Below, piece by piece: positions 34,665 to 43,191 of a stretch of DNA of 64,000 nucleotides. Origin of the DNA: Bacteroidetes bacterium UBA4414 (GTDB lineage: Bacteria; Bacteroidota; Bacteroidia; Chitinophagales; Chitinophagaceae); assembly GCA_002389765.1 (NCBI GenBank), contig DGQM01000028.1, positions 941-64,940 of the forward strand, given 5' to 3'. How positions within the stretch are numbered: position 1 is the first letter of the stretch; every line of letters begins with the position of its first letter. A program made the translations under genes and the position numbers. Under the pieces are notes generated by a model. The model was not told the origin of the DNA. It saw only the letters and a program-made list of their open reading frames with translations, and did not search any database.

Positions 34665-35687
34665 ATGGGTTTGTTTAGCTTTTTGACGCAAGAGATTGCA
34701 ATTGACTTGGGTACGGCAAATACCCTCATTATACATAACGACCAGGTAGTGATAGACGAACCATCTATTGTTGCCATAGATCGTATCAGCAGTAAAATTG
34801 TAGCCGTTGGTAAAAAGGCTATGATGATGCACGAGAAAACCCATGAAAATCTGAAGACAATTCGCCCGTTGAAAGATGGTGTGATTGCAGACTTTAATGC
34901 TGCTGAAGGTATGCTGCGCGAAATGATTAAAATGGTGCATCCGAAGAAGCCATTGTTTCCGCCTAGCTATCGTATGGTAATATGTATACCGTCCAGCATT
35001 ACAGAAGTAGAAAAACGTGCGGTGCGCGATAGTGCAGAACGTGCAGGTGCAAAAGAAGTGTACATGATACACGAGCCTATGGCTGCTGCACTGGGTATAG
35101 GTATAGATGTTGAAGAGCCTACAGGTAATATGATAATAGATATAGGTGGTGGTACTACCGGTATATCTGTTATTGCACTGGCAGGTATCGTGTGCGATCA
35201 GTCTATCCGTATTGCGGGTGATGAATTTACAGGTGATATTATGGAAGCAATGCGCCGCTACCACAGCTTGATGATTGGTGAGCGTACTGCAGAACAAATT
35301 AAAATACAAGTAGGCTCTGCGCTGAAAGAACTGGATACACCACCGGATGATATCGCGGTTAACGGTCGTGACCTTGTAACAGGTATACCTAAGCAAATCA
35401 TGGTGTCTTATCAGGAAGTAGCAGAAGCGTTGGATAAATCAATCTTCAAAATAGAAGAAGCGATATTGAAAGCATTGGAAAGCACGCCGCCTGAACTGGC
35501 TGCAGATATCTACCGTCGTGGTTTATACCTTACTGGTGGTGGTGCGTTGCTGCGTGGTTTGGATAAGCGTATATCGCACAAAATAAAACTACCTGTTCAT
35601 GTAGCAGACGATCCGCTGCGTGCAGTGGTTCGTGGTACAGGTATGGCACTGAAGAACATTGCCAAGATGCCGTTTTTGATGAAGTAA
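34665..35687 (+). CDS. mreB: Rod shape-determining protein MreB
   Basis: MreB is the bacterial actin homologue that organises lateral cell-wall synthesis under the inner membrane. At 340 residues it has the normal length. It contains the phosphate-binding loops IAIDLGTANTLI (~12) and IDIGGGTTGISVIALAG (~160), an EEAILKALESTPPELAADI region and GGGALLRGLD (~290). The N-terminal MGLFSFLTQ amphipathic segment probably binds the membrane. mreC and mreD follow, giving the classical order. A near-match -7 box (CAACTTTG, 34619-34626) lies upstream, but the first base differs from consensus. Confidence 0.97.
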   Translation: MGLFSFLTQEIAIDLGTANTLIIHNDQVVIDEPSIVAIDRISSKIVAVGKKAMMMHEKTHENLKTIRPLKDGVIADFNAAEGMLREMIKMVHPKKPLFPPSYRMVICIPSSITEVEKRAVRDSAERAGAKEVYMIHEPMAAALGIGIDVEEPTGNMIIDIGGGTTGISVIALAGIVCDQSIRIAGDEFTGDIMEAMRRYHSLMIGERTAEQIKIQVGSALKELDTPPDDIAVNGRDLVTGIPKQIMVSYQEVAEALDKSIFKIEEAILKALESTPPELAADIYRRGLYLTGGGALLRGLDKRISHKIKLPVHVADDPLRAVVRGTGMALKNIAKMPFLMK

Positions 35688-35795
35688 TTTTTTCTTACAG
35701 GAATTAGTAATTTGTAATCAGGAATTGATAGCGTGGATGTATTAAAATAATATAACCGAGTTATTAGTTCCTGATGTTCAATTTCCCATAGCCTA

Positions 35796-36662
35796 GTGCG
35801 CAATTTTATATTATTCATTCGTCGTTTTTTTAACCTCATACTGTTTCTGGTATTAGAGATAGTGTGTGTAGTGTTGATTGCGCGTACTAACAGTCTGCAG
35901 GGCAATGCTATTATGAGCTCTGCCAATACTATAGTAGGCCTGTCTTACAAAAAGCAGAATGACGTAGTTTACTATTTCGGGCTAAAGCGTATGAACGACA
36001 GCCTGCTGAGCGAGAATGCAAAACTGCGTGCACAACTGGCGCTGGATAATAATACGTTCGATATTATAAAAGACAGCAACGTACACCGTGCATTACCATC
36101 TACAGATACCAACCAGAAGAAGATACAGTACGCAGACTATGTGTACCGTACTGCCAAAGTGGTAAACAATTCTGTAAGTGCTGCTAACAACTATATTACC
36201 ATCAACCGTGGTACAGACGATGGCATTGCTAAAAACATGGCGGTGATATCTGGTACTGGTGTGGTAGGTAAAGTAGTGCATGTATCGGGCCACTATGCAA
36301 GTGTGCTGAGTGTACTGAGCGTAAAACAGAAAGTAAGTGCCAAGCTGAAAGATGGTACTACCGGCTACGTAGAATGGGAAGGTTATCGCCCCGATGTATT
36401 GGTGATGAAAGACGTGCCACAACAGGTAACCGTGCGCAAAGGCGATAGCGTATTCACAACCAGTTATTCATTCTTTCCACCCGAAGTGCTGATAGGCCGT
36501 GTGCAGAAAGTAATGCGTATAAAGAAAAACAACCTGCTGCTGCTGTATTTGCAACCGGGTAGCAACTTCCGCAACCTGCAATATGTGTATGTGGTAGAAA
36601 ATAAAATGATGGCAGAACGCCTGATCGTAGAAGACAGTGTAAACATAAAAACAAAACCATGA
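35796..36662 (+). CDS. mreC: Rod shape-determining protein MreC
   Basis: MreC is a bitopic membrane protein linking MreB to periplasmic peptidoglycan synthases. The 288 residues comprise one N-terminal membrane helix (~10-30, LILFLVLEIVCVVLIA), a short coiled coil (~60-85, NDSLLSENAKLRAQL) and two beta domains, including NRGTDDGIAKNMAVISGTGVVGKV. The start is GTG at 35796; no ATG fits. It is 108 bp after mreB and overlaps mreD by ATGA. The gap to mreB contains no clear terminator, so all three genes are likely co-transcribed. Confidence 0.95.
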   Translation: MRNFILFIRRFFNLILFLVLEIVCVVLIARTNSLQGNAIMSSANTIVGLSYKKQNDVVYYFGLKRMNDSLLSENAKLRAQLALDNNTFDIIKDSNVHRALPSTDTNQKKIQYADYVYRTAKVVNNSVSAANNYITINRGTDDGIAKNMAVISGTGVVGKVVHVSGHYASVLSVLSVKQKVSAKLKDGTTGYVEWEGYRPDVLVMKDVPQQVTVRKGDSVFTTSYSFFPPEVLIGRVQKVMRIKKNNLLLLYLQPGSNFRNLQYVYVVENKMMAERLIVEDSVNIKTKP

Positions 36663-37204
36663 GCGGGTACGTAAGAAACATATTACGCTTCTGCCTGATA
36701 ATGGCTTTGCAAGTGCTTGTGCTCAACAAGATAACCCTGCGTTGGTGGAGCCAACCGCAAGGTTTCCCTGTATTTATACCTTATGTGTATCCGTTGTTCC
36801 TGCTGTTGTTGCCGTTTGAAACACCTGTGTGGCTATTGCTGATACTGGGCTTTGTAACAGGCATCACAATGGACTCATTCTCTAACACGGCAGGTATACA
36901 TGCTTTTGTATGCGTGCTGATAGCCTATCTGCGTACCAATGTGCTGAATGCACTGATGCCGAAAAACCTGAGCGAATATCCTAACCAAAGCCCGAACGTG
37001 AAGAATATGGGCTGGATGCCTTTCCTTGTTTATAGCTCCTTCCTGATACTGATACACCACAGTGTGTACTTTGGTATAGAATTGTGGAGCATTAGCAATA
37101 TAGGCTATCTGCTGCTTAAGATACTGGCATCTACGGCTACATCTATCCTCTTTATACTGGCATACTTGCTGCTGTTTACAAGGCAGGTGAATGCGAGGAA
37201 TTAG
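36659..37204 (+). CDS. mreD: Rod shape-determining protein MreD
   Basis: This is a 181-residue integral membrane protein with about five hydrophobic helices, overlapping the mreC stop by ATGA. MreD acts with MreC in the elongasome. The sequence is weakly conserved, as usual for MreD; position, length and topology carry the call. The mrdA (PBP2) and rodA genes, which often follow mreD in Bacteroidota, are not here. The next gene is an unrelated small secreted protein. Confidence 0.9.
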   Translation: MSGYVRNILRFCLIMALQVLVLNKITLRWWSQPQGFPVFIPYVYPLFLLLLPFETPVWLLLILGFVTGITMDSFSNTAGIHAFVCVLIAYLRTNVLNALMPKNLSEYPNQSPNVKNMGWMPFLVYSSFLILIHHSVYFGIELWSISNIGYLLLKILASTATSILFILAYLLLFTRQVNARN

Positions 37205-37286
37205 AAAAATATTAACGCGTCATTTAGAACGAACCAGTATTGGGTATATGCTTAACTTAGAAGTAGCATAATAACCTATATTCTAT

Positions 37287-37958
37287 ATGAAAAACAAAAG
37301 CTTATTACTGCTTGCTATTAGTTTTTGTATTCACAACACAGTATTATCTGGTAGCAAAGGTGGGATACAAAAACATCTTTTATGTGTTAAAGACTTAAAG
37401 AATAATCTTGCAACGCTGGATACTGCAGTGCCTTGTAGTTATGAACACTTTCTGGATTTGAGAATGAAAAACGAGGGTTATGATCTTAAGATAGAAGTAC
37501 CTCAGTGTGAAATTTTGTTTGAAACAGATAACTATGTCTACTATGGAAAAGTAGTATATATAGCAAGCAATGGTGGATGGTATGTAGCAAGTAAAGGAGA
37601 TAATCCATATGTTTTTAATTATTACAAGACAGATAGAAAAATACTACAGCAACTTTTCCCAAAATATGACTCTGCACAAGGCTATCATATAACTGAATTA
37701 TTAGGTGAGAAATTGATAAAGCCCGCCGAAGAGAGTTTATCTAAATCTATTGGTAATGGGAATGGATTTTACAATGTTCGTTTCAAATACAAACTTATAA
37801 ATGAAGGTCTGGAGGTAATTACAGAGCATATTCAAAACACTGAGAATACGCTCTACTTTACACGTAAATTTATTTGGAGAACCTTATTCGATGTTAACAC
37901 ACTTACTGTTATCAAAACAGATACATTGCAATATGGTAGTAAACGGAGCAGAAAATAA
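37287..37958 (+). CDS. Secreted protein of unknown function
   Basis: I do not recognise this 223-residue protein. The N terminus MKNKSLLLLAISFCIHN is a signal peptide, probably cleaved near LSG-SK. The mature part is mixed alpha/beta with three cysteines (HLLCVKD, VPCSYEH, VPQCEIL), a YVYYGKVVYIASNGGWYVASK strand pair and a Lys-rich end. The gene is AT-richer than mreD upstream and gyrB downstream. It has its own 82-bp upstream gap and a terminator-like hairpin after the stop. It looks like an accessory gene inserted between core genes. Confidence 0.65.
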   Translation: MKNKSLLLLAISFCIHNTVLSGSKGGIQKHLLCVKDLKNNLATLDTAVPCSYEHFLDLRMKNEGYDLKIEVPQCEILFETDNYVYYGKVVYIASNGGWYVASKGDNPYVFNYYKTDRKILQQLFPKYDSAQGYHITELLGEKLIKPAEESLSKSIGNGNGFYNVRFKYKLINEGLEVITEHIQNTENTLYFTRKFIWRTLFDVNTLTVIKTDTLQYGSKRSRK

Positions 37959-38004
37959 TGTCTGTCTTAATTCCAATTATTTCAAGCCTAAGGCTTCAAA
38001 ATAC

Positions 38005-38036
38005 ATAAGCCTCCCTTCAGGGGGGCTTTGCTTTTT
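38005..38036 (+). terminator. Terminator after the secreted-protein gene
   Basis: A GC-rich stem (AAGCCTCCC with GGGGGCTT, one mismatch) is followed by a run of T. The loop region contains a CCCTTCAGGGG core, related to the dispersed palindromes. Confidence 0.65.
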
Positions 38037-38067
38037 TGTAGCAGAAAAGAAAACAAAAGAGAATAAA

Positions 38068-38090
38068 AGAAAAGAGTAGAGAAGAAGTAG
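38068..38090 (+). repeat. 23-bp direct repeat, copy 1
   Basis: This is identical to 38175-38197, beginning AGAAAAGAGTAG and ending GAAGTAG. It lies in a purine-rich strand of a non-coding region; origin and role are unknown. Confidence 0.8.
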
Positions 38091-38174
38091 AATATCCAGC
38101 ACAAGCGACATGCTGAGTCGACACAAGCGAAATTAAGCGACCACAAAAGTCGGCAGAGAAGAAAAGAGAACAGA

Positions 38175-38197
38175 AGAAAAGAGTAGAGAAGAAGTAG
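38175..38197 (+). repeat. 23-bp direct repeat, copy 2
   Basis: This is identical to 38068-38090, 107 bp downstream. Its last eight bases pair with 38211-38218 to form a possible hairpin. Confidence 0.8.
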
Positions 38198-38415
38198 TAT
38201 TATACTTCTGCTACTTCTGTAGTAATTAATTTTTATTTATTTGTATAATTACGTATTTTTGCTACAGTAAATCACCAACTTCACCCTACCCTATGTTTCC
38301 CGAAAACCTATCCCCCCAAAGCTGTGTGCCGCCCCCCTTTCCTCATATTTACCCACAGTATGTGCAAATGCTTTCCTGTAAAGGGTTTCGGGCTATGTTA
38401 AAACCCCTGTTTTTC

Positions 38416-38447
38416 TTTGTATATGCGGTCTTTTTTCAGTATTTTTG
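38416..38447 (+). promoter_or_regulatory. Probable gyrB promoter (TTTG-N20-TATTTTTG)
   Basis: TTTG at 38416-38419 and TATTTTTG at 38440-38447 are separated by 20 bp, a close match to the Bacteroidota -33/-7 consensus TTTG-N19to21-TAnnTTTG. Transcription would start near 38455, about 95 bp before the gyrB ATG. A second isolated -7-like box lies at 38254-38261. Confidence 0.6.
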
Positions 38448-38550
38448 CAGGATAACCAAATGCGGGTTTTACGCGGCGTTCTCCCTGATTATCATGGTAT
38501 TGAACATAGCCCCGTCCGCAATAGCTAAAACTGGTAGTTTACCACATAAA

Positions 38551-40524
38551 ATGAGCACAGAAAACGAAGTTTTACAAAAATCTACAGGATACGACGCGGG
38601 AAGCATTCAGGTACTGGAAGGTCTGGAAGCGGTGCGCAAACGCCCTGCCATGTATATTGGTGATATTGGCGTGAAAGGTTTGCACCACCTTGTATACGAG
38701 GTTGTAGATAACTCCATAGATGAAGCACTGGCTGGCCACTGTAAAAACATCAGCGTAAACATACATGAGGACAACTCGATAAGTGTTGAAGATGATGGTC
38801 GTGGTATTCCTACAGGCATTCACCCGAAAGAAGGCCGCAGTGCGCTGGAGGTTGTAATGACGGTACTGCACGCAGGTGGTAAATTCGATAAAGATTCTTA
38901 CAAGGTATCGGGCGGTTTGCACGGTGTGGGTGTTAGTTGCGTAAACGCACTGAGCTCGCTGATGCAGACAACCGTAAGCCGTGAGGGCAAAATATTTGAA
39001 CAAGAATACAGAATGGGTATCCCACAGTATGCAGTGCGCGAAATAGGCACTACAGACAAGCGTGGTACTAAACAACACTTTTGGCCTGACGGTACTATCT
39101 TCAAAGACACAGTTTATAACAGAGAAATACTGGCTGGTCGTCTGCGCGAGCTTTCTTACCTGAACAAAGGCATCCGAATTGTACTGACAGACCTGCGCGA
39201 GCAAGATGAAGAAGGCAATGCGATAACAGAAGTATTCTACAGCGAAGGTGGTATAGTAGAGTTTGTGGCAATGCTGGATACGAAAGCAAACAGGAATCCG
39301 CTGTTGCCTACGCCTATCTACATGGAAGGCCATGATACAGAAACAAACGTAGCGGTAGATGTAGCGATGAGCTACAATACATCGTACAACGAACATATCT
39401 TCTCTTACGTAAACAACATCAACACCATTGAGGGTGGTACGCACGTTGCGGGTTTCCGCAGGTCTATTACCCGTGTGTTCAAGTCTTACGGTGACAAGAA
39501 CAAACTGTTTGAAAGAGCGAAGGTGGAGATTACTGGTGATGACTTCCGTGAAGGTTTGAGTGCCATCATTTCTGTAAAAGTACCGGAGCCGCAGTTTGAA
39601 GGACAGACAAAAACAAAACTGGGTAATAACGAGGTAATGGGTGTGGTAGACGTTTGCGTAAGTCGTGTACTGGAATCTTACCTGGAAGAACACCCGAAAG
39701 AGGCGAAGCTGATTATTGATAAAGTAATCATTGCAGCACAGGCACGTGCAGCAGCGCGCAAAGCACGCGAGCTGGTGCAACGTAAAAGCGTACTGACAGG
39801 TGGTGGTATGCCGGGCAAACTGGCTGACTGTAGCGACCGTGACCCGCAGAAATGTGAACTGTACCTGGTAGAGGGTGACTCGGCAGGTGGTACAGCCAAG
39901 CAGGGCCGCGACCGTAGCTTTCAGGCTATTCTTCCGTTAAGGGGTAAAATCCTGAACGTAGAAAAAGCACAAGAGCATAAAATATACGAGAACGAAGAGA
40001 TTAAGAATATGTTTACTGCTTTGGGTGTTAGTATCGGTACACCTGAAGACCCTAAAGCACTGAATACTGCAAAACTGCGTTACCACAAAATCATCATAAT
40101 GACCGATGCCGATGTGGATGGTTCGCACATTGCTACGCTGATTCTTACATTCTTCTTCCGCTATATGAAGGAACTGGTAGAGCAGGGTTATGTATACCTT
40201 GCACAACCACCGCTATATTTGGTGAAGAAAGGTAAAGACTCGGAATACGCTTGGACAGAAACACAGCGAAAAGCAGCTGTAGAGCGTATGGCAAATGGTA
40301 AAGAAGACAGCGTAAACATTCAGCGATACAAAGGTCTTGGTGAGATGAACGCAGACCAGCTGTGGGAAACTACCATGAACCCGGATACACGTATACTGAA
40401 GCAGGTAACGATAGAAAGCGCAGCAGAAGCAGACAGCGTATTCTCTATGCTGATGGGTGATGAAGTAGCACCACGCCGCGAATTCATCGAGAGCCACGCG
40501 AAGTATGCAAGGATTGATGCGTAA
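38551..40524 (+). CDS. gyrB: DNA gyrase subunit B
   Basis: GyrB is the ATPase subunit of DNA gyrase. The start is the ATG at 38551 (MSTENEVLQKSTGYDAGSIQ), giving 657 residues, the family norm. A frame extending 86 codons upstream is rejected. Visible motifs are the GHKL ATPase elements VYEVVDNSIDEALAGH, DDGRGIP and GGLHGVGVSCVNALS, the QTKTKLGNNEV region, and the TOPRIM motifs LVEGDSAGGTAKQGRDR and ADVDGSHIATL. The C-terminal QRYKGLGEMNADQLWETTM box is intact. DnaA and RecF genes are not adjacent, unlike the classical bacterial order. ParE is the main alternative; the length and TOPRIM details favour GyrB. Confidence 0.95.
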   Translation: MSTENEVLQKSTGYDAGSIQVLEGLEAVRKRPAMYIGDIGVKGLHHLVYEVVDNSIDEALAGHCKNISVNIHEDNSISVEDDGRGIPTGIHPKEGRSALEVVMTVLHAGGKFDKDSYKVSGGLHGVGVSCVNALSSLMQTTVSREGKIFEQEYRMGIPQYAVREIGTTDKRGTKQHFWPDGTIFKDTVYNREILAGRLRELSYLNKGIRIVLTDLREQDEEGNAITEVFYSEGGIVEFVAMLDTKANRNPLLPTPIYMEGHDTETNVAVDVAMSYNTSYNEHIFSYVNNINTIEGGTHVAGFRRSITRVFKSYGDKNKLFERAKVEITGDDFREGLSAIISVKVPEPQFEGQTKTKLGNNEVMGVVDVCVSRVLESYLEEHPKEAKLIIDKVIIAAQARAAARKARELVQRKSVLTGGGMPGKLADCSDRDPQKCELYLVEGDSAGGTAKQGRDRSFQAILPLRGKILNVEKAQEHKIYENEEIKNMFTALGVSIGTPEDPKALNTAKLRYHKIIIMTDADVDGSHIATLILTFFFRYMKELVEQGYVYLAQPPLYLVKKGKDSEYAWTETQRKAAVERMANGKEDSVNIQRYKGLGEMNADQLWETTMNPDTRILKQVTIESAAEADSVFSMLMGDEVAPRREFIESHAKYARIDA

Positions 40525-40551
40525 TATCCGTACAGGACATTGATTATATTG

Positions 40552-40579
40552 AAGCGGCACTTGTTGCCGCTTTCTTTTT
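40552..40579 (+). terminator. gyrB terminator, identical stem-loop to 45841
   Basis: The stem AAGCGGCA/TGCCGCTT with loop CTTGT is followed by a T-rich tract. The entire stem-loop recurs identically at 45841-45861. Confidence 0.88.
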
Positions 40580-40606
40580 AGATTTACAAGCACATCTTAT
40601 ACCACA

Positions 40607-41521
40607 ATGATACGATTAGCCATACACGGAGGAGCAGGTACTATTTTGCGCAGCACCATGACTGCCGAATTGCAACAGCAATATGAGCAAGGGCTGCAAG
40701 ATGCACTGAAAGCGGGCTATAGCGTATTGCAAGGTGGTGGTACTGCGGTAGATGCGGTGCAGGCTGCAGTAATGTCGTTGGAAGATTTCCCGATGTTTAA
40801 TGCAGGCAGGGGCTCGGTATTCAATAATGTTGGCGGGCATGAAATGGATGCCAGTATTATGGATGGCAGCAATCTGAATGCGGGTGCAGTATCGGGCATC
40901 AGCCATGTTAAAAATCCTGTATTATTGGCACGAAGCATTATGGATAAAAGCGAGCATGTGTTGCTGTGCGGGCAGGGTGCAGAGCAGTTTGCAAAACAAC
41001 AAGGATTAGAGTTTGCCGATGATGCATATTTCTACAATCAGCACCGATATGAACAATGGCAACAAGCATTGAAAGAAGACAGCATAAGCTTAGACCATAA
41101 CGATAAAAAATTCGGGACGGTAGGTGCTGTAGCCTTAGACGCTAACGGCAACCTTGCTGCAGCTACCAGTACAGGTGGTATGACCAATAAGAAATTCGGA
41201 CGCATGGGCGATAGCCCCATCATAGGTGCAGGTACTTATGCCAACAATAACACCTGTGCTATATCATGCACAGGACATGGAGAATTGTTTATACGTGCTG
41301 TAGTAGCTTACGATATCAGTTGCCTGATGGAATACAAAGGGCTATCACTAAAAGAAGCATGCGATGTAGTGGTGCACGATAAGCTGGTGAAAATACAAGG
41401 AGAAGGTGGTCTTGTAGCATTGGATAAACATGGCAACATCTGCCTACCCTTCAACAGTGAAGGTATGTATCGCGGCTATGCTACAGAAGCAGAAAGAAAG
41501 GTGATGATATATAAGGACTAG
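40607..41521 (+). CDS. iaaA: Isoaspartyl peptidase / L-asparaginase (Ntn-hydrolase)
   Basis: This is an Ntn-hydrolase of the plant-type asparaginase family, self-cleaving before a catalytic Thr. Thr171 in KKFGTVGAVALD is the predicted nucleophile, and GAGTYANNNTCAISCTGHGE is the substrate-binding block. Its 304 residues and N terminus IRLAIHGGAG are typical. These enzymes hydrolyse beta-aspartyl dipeptides, including beta-Asp-Arg, the product of cyanophycinase. Cyanophycinase and cyanophycin synthetase lie just downstream (42213-45819), so I infer that this gene completes cyanophycin breakdown to Asp and Arg. There is no signal peptide, so it acts in the cytosol. The next gene starts 2 bp after the stop. 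Confidence 0.9.
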   Translation: MIRLAIHGGAGTILRSTMTAELQQQYEQGLQDALKAGYSVLQGGGTAVDAVQAAVMSLEDFPMFNAGRGSVFNNVGGHEMDASIMDGSNLNAGAVSGISHVKNPVLLARSIMDKSEHVLLCGQGAEQFAKQQGLEFADDAYFYNQHRYEQWQQALKEDSISLDHNDKKFGTVGAVALDANGNLAAATSTGGMTNKKFGRMGDSPIIGAGTYANNNTCAISCTGHGELFIRAVVAYDISCLMEYKGLSLKEACDVVVHDKLVKIQGEGGLVALDKHGNICLPFNSEGMYRGYATEAERKVMIYKD

Positions 41522-41523
41522 GT

Positions 41524-42201
41524 ATGTATAGATTATTGTTCATATTACTTGTATGTTGTTCGTCATTAGTTAAGGCACAACCATGTGGCTGTGATACCAA
41601 TGTAAGCCTTAATGAGTTGATAAATTGTTCGCCAATTATTTTTGATAATGGTGCAAAGTTGTACTGGAGTTTTACTTGCGATTCATCATGGTTGACATAT
41701 GAAAATGTGAAGAAAAGAGATATTCTATTTTCTATGGAATTTGTTTATTATACAGGAAGACTAGGGTTCAGTTATGCTAATGAATACAAAATGTATTTTC
41801 TGATACGCAATGATGTAATATCTGGCTGCTGTAGCCCGCCTGAGTATTATTTATTTGACAAAGAAACAGGGAAGCAAAATGCTAATTTAGGAAGGGTGCT
41901 GTACATTGATACAAACAACAACCAGCCAATAATTGTTAAGATTACAAACAGTAATTACACTGATAAAACAGCAAAGTATACGTCGATAACCATCCATAAT
42001 ATAGATACTGATAAGAAGTATCTAATACCATTGTCGGCTAAAGAAATTGATAAAGCATTAAAGAACGCAGGAGAAATGTATCCTGAATACTTATTTGAGG
42101 AACCTCAACTATCCAATCAAGAATTGAAATTGAGATATATCATTTCAAGGCAACCATTAAAGAAGAAAACTATCACTATTAAGTTGGATAAGTATAGGTA
42201 G
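41524..42201 (+). CDS. Secreted Cys-rich protein of unknown function, joined to iaaA
   Basis: No family is recognised. The 225 residues begin with a signal peptide (MYRLLFILLVCCSSLVKAQ). The mature part has several cysteines (PCGCDTN, NCSP, TCDSS, SGCCSPPEYY), a KMYFLIRND strand, and a Lys-rich end. It starts 2 bp after iaaA, so it is translated from the same mRNA, yet it is predicted to be exported while iaaA is cytosolic. Base composition is clearly more AT-rich than iaaA. It ends 12 bp before the convergent cyanophycinase gene. A functional link to cyanophycin is possible but unsupported beyond position. Confidence 0.65.
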   Translation: MYRLLFILLVCCSSLVKAQPCGCDTNVSLNELINCSPIIFDNGAKLYWSFTCDSSWLTYENVKKRDILFSMEFVYYTGRLGFSYANEYKMYFLIRNDVISGCCSPPEYYLFDKETGKQNANLGRVLYIDTNNNQPIIVKITNSNYTDKTAKYTSITIHNIDTDKKYLIPLSAKEIDKALKNAGEMYPEYLFEEPQLSNQELKLRYIISRQPLKKKTITIKLDKYR

Positions 42202-42212
42202 TAGATATTTCC

Positions 42213-43094
42213 CTACCCCTCATCATCAATCTCAATCTCCTTGCCTACAAATGTGCGGTTTTGCAGGTTGTAAACATCGCCGCTACTCATGATGTGTACG
42301 ATGATGTTTTCTACACTTATCGGTTCGCCTGTGCGGATGTCTGCAATATTGTTATAGTCAATATTCTTACCGTCGATGATAACAACACTACCGCTGCCTA
42401 TGGCTTTCAGGTTGTGTCCTTCAGTTACCACTACACCCGTATCTTCACCAAGGCCTATGCCTATAGCACCGGGGTTAGCAGCTACAGCCTGCGCCAGGCG
42501 ATTGAACCTGCCACGCTTATCGAAGTGAGAATCGATGATTACATTTTGAAGAAAGCCTAAACCTGTGGTGATTTTTACTTCGCCCTTCAGGTGTGCTTTG
42601 TCTGCACTGCCTTCATATATCATTGTATTGCTCATGGCCATAGCACCTGCACTGGTACCGCCAACAACAAAATGCTCATCATGCAGGCGTTGTTTCAGAA
42701 TATCCAGAAACTCCGTACCACCGAATATAGAAGACAATCGCAACTGATTACCACCAGAGAACATAATGCAATCACATGCTTTCAAGCGTTCTATGTATTC
42801 AGCTTTCGCAGCATCTTCCCTGTCGCGTATGCGCAGGTGGCCTATCTTTTTACACCCCAGTTTGCTGAAGGCATCCACATAGTTTTCTGCCACCTCATCA
42901 GGTATAGACGATGCTGTTGTAATAACCTCTACAGTAGGGTCTGTAACACCCGTAAGGCTGATGATGTTTTTAAGAATACCGAGTTCGAAAAAATTGAGCC
43001 TGTTCCTTTCTACAATGCCTTTTTCTAGATCTGTTCCTTTATCTTCTGCGCCACCTACAGACACCAGAATCCCTTTGGGATATGATTGAGCCAC
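42213..43094 (-). CDS. cphB: Cyanophycinase
   Basis: This is a serine-type exopeptidase that releases beta-Asp-Arg dipeptides from the storage polymer cyanophycin. The 293-residue protein has the nucleophile Ser148 in GGTSAGAMAMS, FSGGNQLRL, and DSHFDKRGRFNRL with the proposed catalytic His. The start is GTG at 43094 (VAQSYPKGILVSVGGAEDKG), with no ATG in place. No signal peptide is present, fitting the intracellular form. It is divergent from cphA; 97 bp separate the starts and could hold a shared regulatory region. Confidence 0.94.
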   Translation of the reverse strand: MAQSYPKGILVSVGGAEDKGTDLEKGIVERNRLNFFELGILKNIISLTGVTDPTVEVITTASSIPDEVAENYVDAFSKLGCKKIGHLRIRDREDAAKAEYIERLKACDCIMFSGGNQLRLSSIFGGTEFLDILKQRLHDEHFVVGGTSAGAMAMSNTMIYEGSADKAHLKGEVKITTGLGFLQNVIIDSHFDKRGRFNRLAQAVAANPGAIGIGLGEDTGVVVTEGHNLKAIGSGSVVIIDGKNIDYNNIADIRTGEPISVENIIVHIMSSGDVYNLQNRTFVGKEIEIDDEG

Positions 43095-43191
43095 TATGAT
43101 AACAATTAAATAATTCTACAAATTTATTCTTTTTCAGCATTTGACTTACGCATTAAAATATATTAACTTGTTAGGCTCAACTGTATTGTGT

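Larger units (their letters stand above)
37959..38550. other. 592-bp gene-free region upstream of gyrB
   Basis: It contains a terminator-like hairpin (38005-38036), a purine-rich low-complexity stretch (38040-38200) with a 23-bp direct repeat, a hairpin made by AGAAGTAG (38190-38197) with its complement at 38211-38218, and the probable gyrB promoter (38416-38447). An open frame from 38293 runs into gyrB, but it has no GyrB similarity and crosses the promoter, so I do not treat it as coding. Confidence 0.7.

Noticed and set aside
38293..38550. 86-codon upstream extension of the gyrB reading frame
   Set aside because: No GyrB homologues have it, it is Pro/Phe/Cys-rich, and it runs across a well-formed TTTG-N20-TAnnTTTG promoter. 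ATG at 38551 gives the normal GyrB N terminus and length.
38572..39780. 402-codon open frame antisense to gyrB
   Set aside because: Composition is extreme (Cys, His, Tyr, Phe-rich), there is no recognisable domain, and it mirrors conserved gyrB codons.
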